DNA of 64,000 nt from positions 41,011 to 105,010 of the forward strand of contig CAKOKD010000004.1 in assembly GCA_934090935.1 (NCBI GenBank). The letters run 5' to 3'. The first letter of the stretch is position 1. The number at the start of each line of letters is the position of its first letter. This DNA comes from an uncultured Bacilli bacterium. Its GTDB lineage: Bacteria; Bacillota_I; Bacilli_A; RF39; UBA660. The translations under genes were made by a program, and so were the position numbers. Below the pieces are notes generated by a model. It saw nothing but the letters and a program-made list of their open reading frames with translations. It was not told the origin of the DNA and did not search any database. This document shows, piece after piece, positions 58,395-64,000 of this stretch.

Positions 58395-60739
58395 TACTCA
58401 TCATCTCCTTTAATTTCTTTTATTTCATAATCACTTGGTACTTTAAAACATATATCTCTATAAGGACAGAAGTTACATCCATCAACAAGCTTTTCGATTT
58501 TAACTGGTTTTATTTCAAAATTACCATTGCTTACGTTATTTATACATTCTTCAATGCGATCTTTAACTAAATGCTTAAGTTCTTCTTTTTCTTCGGGAGT
58601 TTTAACTCTAGCTCCATACTTTAAATCACATTCATCTTTATCATAAGCAAGTCCTTTAATAACACTTGATTTTTCATACGTATCATCCATGTCTTTAATA
58701 TTTTCAAGTGGACCAAAGGAGATTCCATCAAGACGTAAACTTTGTTCTTTTGTTTCTGAATTACCAAGAGAGAATACTTTCTTTTGACTTAAAAGATGTT
58801 GTAAATAAATTCCTTGAACAGACGTATCAGCTTCAAGTTCATTCAATAAATATAAATAAATTGGTAATTGTAGATTAAGACCAAATTCAAATAATTTACT
58901 ATTTATTTTATCTCCACCGGTTTTATAATCAATTATAAAAGCTTTATTATCCATATAAATAATTTTATCTACAAATCCTTTAATTGTTGTATTAAAAGGA
59001 TGCTTTACTTCTAAAACCTTACTTGCCTCAAATTCTTGTCTAGTTATATTAAAATGTTCATATTGTTTTTTTATAACATCATAAATAAACAATATTTCTT
59101 CCCTTAAAGTGCTAATGAAAAACTTATCTTTATTGTTAAGTGGCATATCAACATTTTTTACATATTCATCATATACAAGACTCGGATCAACATCATCTCT
59201 TAAAGAAACTTCTAAAGTATGATGAAAAGCGTTTCCAATTAGAGTATCTAACGTATCATTATATTCATCAATCTTAAGAACACTCTTTAAATAAAATTTA
59301 AAAGGGCATTCATAGTATTTTTCAATATTGGAATATGAAAAATTAAGTTTACTATCAATAGCAGTTATTAATTTATCTTTATTTACATTTTTATATTTAT
59401 GATTATATTCATTATAAGGAATACTATAGTTATTGCTTAAAGCAATCGTATTATCATCAAGCTCGTTAAATTTTATTAATTTATCAAGTTTATTAGCAAG
59501 AATAATCTTATTATTTAAGTCTGAATATGCAGATATAGTCGTGAAACCCTTAATAACTGAAATATTTTCACTTTCAATTAGAGGAGATGGAAGTATCTCT
59601 CCAGAAACTGTATTCTTTTTATATGTAATAGTTAAATTTCTTATATTAGATATACTATTCAATAAAGAAATTTTTATATCACGATTATATTCATAACTTT
59701 TACTTAAAAAAGTTGGTTTTATATCGTCATTTAAGTAATCAATATCTTTTTTTATTTTAGGAATACTTCCTTGATTAAAGTTTATTAGGAATACGTACTC
59801 ATCGTCCTCAAATATATTATTAAGAAGTTCCGTGGTAGTGATTTCTTTTTTATAATGATTAACCCCTATACGGGCTCTTTTGGTTTCTTCGATAAATAAA
59901 TCTAATATATCTTCGTCTTTAACCCAATAATAAGTATCAAGAATACTTTTTATTTTCAAATATACTTTATTATTAAATTCATTGTTGTCAACATCAAATT
60001 TAAGTTTTATTTTAGCAAGCAAAGAATAGAAATTATTGCTAAAATTGTTTATCGCATATTCTCCAATAGCTGTATCATAAACGCAGGTTTCACTTTTTAA
60101 ATAATAAGGTATTCCTAAACAACCAAATATTCTTTTCATAGTAAAAAAGTAAGTATCATCGACATTTGCAATGTATATTTTATCCAAGCTAACACCAGAA
60201 GATATAAGGTCAGCAATCCTTTCTCCAACATATGAAATTTCATCTTGTATATTGTTAAATTCTATTGCTTCATGCGTAATATTTTTACAAGGATGCTCCA
60301 AAATAGTGACATCACTAAGCATACTCAACATATATCTATTAAAAGAATCAATATAATCAAAACCATATACATATATTTTTTTTCTTTCCAACAAGGACTT
60401 AAATAAAGGATCTTTAATAAGTAAGTTTAATTCATTTAAAAAATCCCTGATTTCACATAAAAACTTATATTTAGGATTAACATAAGTTTTATCCTCTAAG
60501 TAATAAATATTCATAATGTATTTTCTTGCAAGATCATAATCAAGGTTAAATTTTCTCATAACACGAAATATTGCTTCATTTGAATAATCAAAAAATAAGC
60601 CCTTTTTTAACTCTGTAAAACTCATAATTTTTATTGATTTTAATATTTTATGTTCATTGATATAATCTAACACTTTAAATTTTATATTGTTATCTATTAT
60701 TAGAATAGAATTATCTTCAATTGAGTTTAAAAAGTCCAT
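58394..60739 (-). CDS. addB: ATP-dependent helicase/nuclease subunit B (AddB), compact
   Basis: A 781-residue AddB. The N-terminal part is a degenerate helicase with no good Walker A. The C-terminal nuclease has AFIIDYKTGGDKIN. The iron-sulfur cluster uses one cysteine in YYECPFKFYL and three in CNFCPYRDIC at the end, clasping the nuclease domain. It is much shorter than Bacillus AddB (about 1160), the loss being in the N-terminal helicase-like region. No RecD or RecC homologue is seen. It is co-transcribed with addA. Confidence 0.9.
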   Translation of the reverse strand: MDFLNSIEDNSILIIDNNIKFKVLDYINEHKILKSIKIMSFTELKKGLFFDYSNEAIFRVMRKFNLDYDLARKYIMNIYYLEDKTYVNPKYKFLCEIRDFLNELNLLIKDPLFKSLLERKKIYVYGFDYIDSFNRYMLSMLSDVTILEHPCKNITHEAIEFNNIQDEISYVGERIADLISSGVSLDKIYIANVDDTYFFTMKRIFGCLGIPYYLKSETCVYDTAIGEYAINNFSNNFYSLLAKIKLKFDVDNNEFNNKVYLKIKSILDTYYWVKDEDILDLFIEETKRARIGVNHYKKEITTTELLNNIFEDDEYVFLINFNQGSIPKIKKDIDYLNDDIKPTFLSKSYEYNRDIKISLLNSISNIRNLTITYKKNTVSGEILPSPLIESENISVIKGFTTISAYSDLNNKIILANKLDKLIKFNELDDNTIALSNNYSIPYNEYNHKYKNVNKDKLITAIDSKLNFSYSNIEKYYECPFKFYLKSVLKIDEYNDTLDTLIGNAFHHTLEVSLRDDVDPSLVYDEYVKNVDMPLNNKDKFFISTLREEILFIYDVIKKQYEHFNITRQEFEASKVLEVKHPFNTTIKGFVDKIIYMDNKAFIIDYKTGGDKINSKLFEFGLNLQLPIYLYLLNELEADTSVQGIYLQHLLSQKKVFSLGNSETKEQSLRLDGISFGPLENIKDMDDTYEKSSVIKGLAYDKDECDLKYGARVKTPEEKEELKHLVKDRIEECINNVSNGNFEIKPVKIEKLVDGCNFCPYRDICFKVPSDYEIKEIKGDDE

Positions 60740-60800
60740 AGTATCACCTAATAATAATTATAACATAAAGGCAAAATAAAAAGTGATACAAATGTACCAC

Positions 60801-61829
60801 TTATTCACTATATTTGCTTGTTAAACCAAAGTATGATTCCATTGTTATCCAATCTCCGTTGTTATACAATTTATATGAAAGATCAGTTCCAACATATCTT
60901 AGATGCCATGATTCATATTTATAACCTGTTTCATCATTTTTATTTTTTGGATAACGTATAATAAATCCATATTTATAAGCATTTTCGTTGACCCAGCGAC
61001 CTTCAGCAGTATTAGCAAAAGCATCACTTATTGAATTTAAATCAAAGCATAATCCAGTTTGATGTTCTGAGCTTCCAGGTCTTGCTGAATAAGTATCAGC
61101 TTTTTCTTTTCCATCACGAGCAACATATCTATTATATATCGAATTTTGAGTTTGATAAGGTCTATAACCCGAAGTTATTCTTATATTCAAACCTAAACTT
61201 GCAGCATCAGCTTGCATAACTTTCCAAGCACTATAAACGGTATTGTTTATACAATCATTACATGTATTTGTTTTTCCTTCACTTGGTTTATAAGTATCCT
61301 TTGGAACAAAGTCTGATGATACTGTATACGTTTTATTAACAATCATATATCCATCAACATATGTAACTCCATTGATTGTATAAATTGTATAACCTTTGCT
61401 AGAAACTCCAACATCTTTTCTTTCGCCATCAATTTCTTTTACCATACCATAAGTAACTTTATCACCAGTTGTTTTTTTAGTAGTAGTAGTTTTACTTGTA
61501 GTTGAAGTGCTAACAGTTGAAGTTATTCTATCATTTGTTGTTGTACTAGCTGTAGTTGATGCTTTTAAATTATCACTTTTCACATTATCTTCCTTGCATA
61601 CATTGTTTATAATACAGTTTATGCATTCATCTTTGAAAAAATATTTAACAATGTATTTAGGAGCAAATAATACAAGAAGGATTATAACCATCTTTATAAA
61701 ACAAACACCATAGTTTTTGTTTTTCTTAACTTTATTTCTATAATATATATAATATAAAATCGGAATTACCAAACATAGTATTAAATATGTTATAGATGTA
61801 AATTCAGAAATCACTGAACTCTTACACAT
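60801..61829 (-). CDS. D-alanyl-D-alanine carboxypeptidase, VanY type
   Basis: A 342-residue membrane-anchored peptidase. Two membrane helices lie in residues 12-60, followed by a cysteine cluster (CINCIINNVC) and a Ser/Thr-rich linker. The M15B catalytic domain follows with ITSGYRPYQTQ, RPGSSEHQTGLCFDLN (SxHxxGxxxD, zinc ligands) and ESWHLRYVG (the third zinc histidine). It trims D-Ala from peptidoglycan stem peptides. The lipid-anchored or membrane arrangement is typical of low-GC gut bacteria. It is not linked to vancomycin resistance genes here. Confidence 0.9.
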   Translation of the reverse strand: MCKSSVISEFTSITYLILCLVIPILYYIYYRNKVKKNKNYGVCFIKMVIILLVLFAPKYIVKYFFKDECINCIINNVCKEDNVKSDNLKASTTASTTTNDRITSTVSTSTTSKTTTTKKTTGDKVTYGMVKEIDGERKDVGVSSKGYTIYTINGVTYVDGYMIVNKTYTVSSDFVPKDTYKPSEGKTNTCNDCINNTVYSAWKVMQADAASLGLNIRITSGYRPYQTQNSIYNRYVARDGKEKADTYSARPGSSEHQTGLCFDLNSISDAFANTAEGRWVNENAYKYGFIIRYPKNKNDETGYKYESWHLRYVGTDLSYKLYNNGDWITMESYFGLTSKYSE

Positions 61830-61837
61830 ATTAGCCT

Positions 61838-62521
61838 CTAATATTTTCTAATTGAATTAACAATAATAACGATTATTCCAAATGCTTCAATAACAAGTGA
61901 AAGTATAACTAAAATATTTGTTACTAATGAACTTAAAGTAAGCGCTTTAGAGAAATATGTTGTGATTACAAGGATGAAAAGTCCCATAACAACAATCAAT
62001 ATACCTAAATCAATACTTCTATCTTTTTCCTTAGAAATATTGCTTTTTGAAACAATTGGTTTAACCTCTTCCTCTTTTTCTGCTTTAACTTCTTCCTCTT
62101 TAACCATTTCTGGTTTTTCTATAACTTCTTCAATTTCTTCTTGAACAATTTCCTCTTCAACAGGAATTTCATTAGTTTTTGTTTCTTCAACAATTGGCTC
62201 CTCAACAACAACGGATTCGATGATTCTAACTTCTTCTTGAGTTTCTTCTTTTATTGGTGCACTTTTTTTAACGTCAGTTTTTTTACCAGTAGTAGTCTTT
62301 TTAGTTCCAACTGTTTTCTTAGCAGTACTTGTACCTTTAGAACTAGTAGATTTCTTGGCTGTACTAGTTTTAGTTCCAGTAGTTTTTGAGCTTGCTTTAC
62401 TAGTCGTGCTTTTTTTTGCAGTAGTAGTTTTTTTAGAAGCACTTGCAGTCTTTTTAGTTCCAGTAGACTTTTTAGCTGCACTTGTTTTTGTAGTTGTAGT
62501 TTTCTTTTCTTCTTTTTCCAT
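61838..62521 (-). CDS. Lys/Thr/Ser-rich membrane protein of unknown function
   Basis: A 227-residue protein. The N-terminal about 85 residues are almost pure Lys, Thr, Ser, Ala and Gly in KKTT, KKST and AKKST repeats. An acidic block (EEPIVEETKTNEIPVEEEIV) follows. Two hydrophobic helices lie at the C terminus (about 172-222). The repeats resemble histone-H1-like tails in composition. The charges suggest a positive cytosolic tail, an acidic linker and a membrane anchor. The codon-level repetition (AGTAGTAAAAAAG-like units) suggests slippage-driven expansion. I cannot name a function. Confidence 0.65.
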   Translation of the reverse strand: MEKEEKKTTTTKTSAAKKSTGTKKTASASKKTTTAKKSTTSKASSKTTGTKTSTAKKSTSSKGTSTAKKTVGTKKTTTGKKTDVKKSAPIKEETQEEVRIIESVVVEEPIVEETKTNEIPVEEEIVQEEIEEVIEKPEMVKEEEVKAEKEEEVKPIVSKSNISKEKDRSIDLGILIVVMGLFILVITTYFSKALTLSSLVTNILVILSLVIEAFGIIVIIVNSIRKY

Positions 62522-62635
62522 AAATCCACCTCTTATAAATTATTATATACCAATTATAACATAAAATAATAAATATATTACTACATAATTTACTTTATCA
62601 AAATATTTTTATATAATTTTATTGGTGAAGAATAA

Positions 62636-63262
62636 ATGAAAAAAACTTTGTTGATAATTTTAACATTTTTAATGTGCACATCATTTGTAAAAGCAGAAGA
62701 AAATCGTGAGTCTGTTTCTTTAGTTTCCTGTGATTCAGCTGTATCGATGTGGGTGAACACAAGTAAGGGTATAAAAAGAATAAGACTTTTAATGATGGAT
62801 ACATCAGACGGAACTTTAAATAAAGAAATAAATGATTATGCTTGTTCATTAGTTAAAAATGCAAAAAGTCTAGAAATTGAAAAAGATGAATTAAGTGAGG
62901 AAAAAAACAAATATAATGAATATTTAGTTTATCTTTATGTTGATGGAACATTACTTCAAGAATCTCTAGTATCAAAAGGTTACTCTCAAGTAAATTATGT
63001 TTATAACGATTATAAATGGTTAACTAAACTTTGTGAGTTACAAGCAGGAGCCATAAATGAGAATTTAGGCATATGGACTTATTTTGATATTAAAGAGGAA
63101 TATTGTCAAAGTGGAATAGAGATAAAAAACGAAAACAAACAAGAAGAAAAATCAGAAGAAAAATCATACGACTACGAATATTTAAAGAAAATGGTACTAA
63201 TAAATTCTATAATAGTTATATTTTTATTAGTCGTGATGAAGAGGAAAAAAGATGAAAAATAA
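62636..63262 (+). CDS. Secreted/membrane protein with degenerate staphylococcal-nuclease-like domain
   Basis: A 208-residue protein with an N-terminal signal peptide and a C-terminal membrane helix (about 185-203). The middle part follows the SNase fold: KGIKRIRLLMMDTSDG, YLVYLYVDGTLLQESLVSKG and WLTKLCELQAGAINENLGIW. The last segment closely matches the SNase end (L..AQ..A...LGIW). The catalytic set is damaged: the DTPE segment is DTSD and the DRYGR segment is NKYNEY, so both expected catalytic residues Glu43 and Arg87 are missing. It is probably not an active nuclease. It overlaps the next gene by 11 bp. Confidence 0.7.
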   Translation: MKKTLLIILTFLMCTSFVKAEENRESVSLVSCDSAVSMWVNTSKGIKRIRLLMMDTSDGTLNKEINDYACSLVKNAKSLEIEKDELSEEKNKYNEYLVYLYVDGTLLQESLVSKGYSQVNYVYNDYKWLTKLCELQAGAINENLGIWTYFDIKEEYCQSGIEIKNENKQEEKSEEKSYDYEYLKKMVLINSIIVIFLLVVMKRKKDEK

Positions 63263-63905
63263 AAAAATGGATATCATATATGAGGATAAAGAACTCCTTG
63301 TTGTAAATAAACCAGCAGGTCTTTTATGCGTAGGCACGGATAAAGAGAAGGTTCGTACACTTTATCACGAAGCATATGAATATGTGCACAAAAAGAATAA
63401 AAATAATCGTATATTTATTGTTCATAGACTTGATCGTGATACTTCAGGTATAGTTTTATTTGCCAAATCTGAAAAACTAAAAAGATATTTTCAAGACAAT
63501 TGGAATAATATAGCAAAGACTCGTAAGTATTATGCTGTGGTAGAAGGATGTGTAAAAGATGATTCCGGACATATTCAAGAATATTTAACTGAGGATAAAA
63601 CACTTCACACTTATGCAACTGATAAACTTCATGGATCTCTTGCCATCACCGATTATAAAGTTTTAAAGAAAAGTAAAAACTATTCAATTTTAGAAATAAA
63701 TATTAAAACGGGAAGAAAAAATCAAATAAGAGTTGCTATGTCCAATTTAGGACATCCAATTATTGGTGATAAAAAATATGGATCAACAAAAAATCCTATA
63801 CGCCATATGTGTTTGCATCATCAAACTCTTAAAGTTATTTTACCAAACGGCAAAGAGCAAACTTTTGAAGCTAAAATTCCTTCATACTTTTCGATATTCG
63901 AATAA
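63252..63905 (+). CDS. RluA-family pseudouridine synthase
   Basis: A 217-residue enzyme. The catalytic motif is IVHRLDRDTSGIVLFAKS (the invariant Asp in HRLDRDTSG). KTGRKNQIRVAMSNLGHPIIGDKKYG is the second conserved block. No S4 domain is present, so it is an RluA/RluC-D type without that domain. It isomerises uridines in rRNA or tRNA; which one is not clear. It overlaps the preceding gene by 11 bp. Confidence 0.9.
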   Translation: MKNKKMDIIYEDKELLVVNKPAGLLCVGTDKEKVRTLYHEAYEYVHKKNKNNRIFIVHRLDRDTSGIVLFAKSEKLKRYFQDNWNNIAKTRKYYAVVEGCVKDDSGHIQEYLTEDKTLHTYATDKLHGSLAITDYKVLKKSKNYSILEINIKTGRKNQIRVAMSNLGHPIIGDKKYGSTKNPIRHMCLHHQTLKVILPNGKEQTFEAKIPSYFSIFE

Positions 63906-63941
63906 AAGAGGATTGCTCATTAAATGAACTTGTAAGATAAA

Positions 63942-63973
63942 AGTAGACACAAAAAAGATGTGTTTACTTTTTC
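63942..63973 (+). terminator. Terminator after the pseudouridine synthase
   Basis: AGTAGACAC, nine-base loop, GTGTTTACT (nine pairs with one G-T) followed by T bases. Confidence 0.8.
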
Positions 63974-63975
63974 TT

Positions 63976-64000
63976 TGGTATAATTTAATAAAGGAGATGA
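63976..64000 (+). promoter_or_regulatory. Extended -10 promoter and ribosome-binding site of a gene beyond the window
   Basis: TGGTATAAT (63976-63984) and AAGGAGATGA at the edge indicate the start of the next rightward gene just outside the window. Confidence 0.65.

Noticed and set aside
62141..62564. Overlapping frames in the Lys/Thr-rich gene
   Set aside because: They arise from repetitive DNA and encode low-complexity Leu/Phe/Val runs with no start signals.

Overview
The window is a chromosomal replication-origin region from a very AT-rich, low-GC Gram-positive bacterium of the Bacilli. The gene order around dnaA, rpmH, recF, gyrB/gyrA, dnaX and rsmG-noc is that of Bacillus-type chromosomes. 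The base composition and the minimal 71-nt SRP RNA recall Mollicutes and the uncultured gut Bacilli related to them (RF39- or Erysipelotrichia-like). The organism is not a true mycoplasma: it encodes a class A penicillin-binding protein, MurA, a VanY-type carboxypeptidase and sporulation proteins (BofA-, SpoIIR-, SpoIID- and SpoIIQ-like). TGA is a normal stop codon here (dnaA ends on one). No tRNA, rRNA, CRISPR array or complete insertion sequence was seen.

Positions 1-13573 hold a leftward replication and repair block: holB (cut by the window edge), a bofA-like gene, recR, ybaB, dnaX, tadA, a small SRP RNA, a cluster of seven perfect parS sites, gyrA, gyrB, recF, a comK homologue, dnaN and dnaA. 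oriC lies at about 13.6-13.85 kb, with more DnaA-box-like sequences between dnaA and dnaN. Rightward from the origin come rpmH, rnpA, yidC, jag, mnmE, mnmG, rsmG and a ParB-family gene with mostly Noc-type specificity residues. A perfect Noc-type palindrome lies inside dnaX.

Positions 21-35.6 kb hold housekeeping and envelope genes: a PBP1-type enzyme (leftward), a DUF1934 protein, rpoE, prfA, two paralogous membrane proteins, prmC, spoIIR, murA, rpmE, an ATP-grasp protein, rpiB, a DUF1146 protein, spoIID, spoIIQ-like, recG and an HMA-like protein. Two candidate small RNAs with promoters and terminators lie at 32990-33149 and 35676-35778.

Positions 36-48 kb form a defence island. It contains an AbiTii-like gene overlapping a one-helix membrane microprotein, a complete type I restriction-modification system (hsdM, hsdS with three 12-bp spacer repeats, an unknown gene, hsdR) and a 1112-residue STAND-type ATPase. 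These are followed by a small leftward pair, an HTH gene with a perfect -1 slippery heptamer and an SSB-like OB-fold gene. Positions 48.6-54 kb carry small accessory genes (DUF1653, a deoxyribosyltransferase-like protein, an RsgI-like membrane protein, two GNATs, a possible serpin-like anchored protein, a DUF4870 protein, rubrerythrin) and an 80-nt structured RNA candidate with a kissing-loop fold. Positions 54-64 kb hold a UvrD-like helicase, compact addA/addB, VanY, a Lys/Thr-rich membrane protein, a degenerate nuclease-like protein and an RluA-family pseudouridine synthase.
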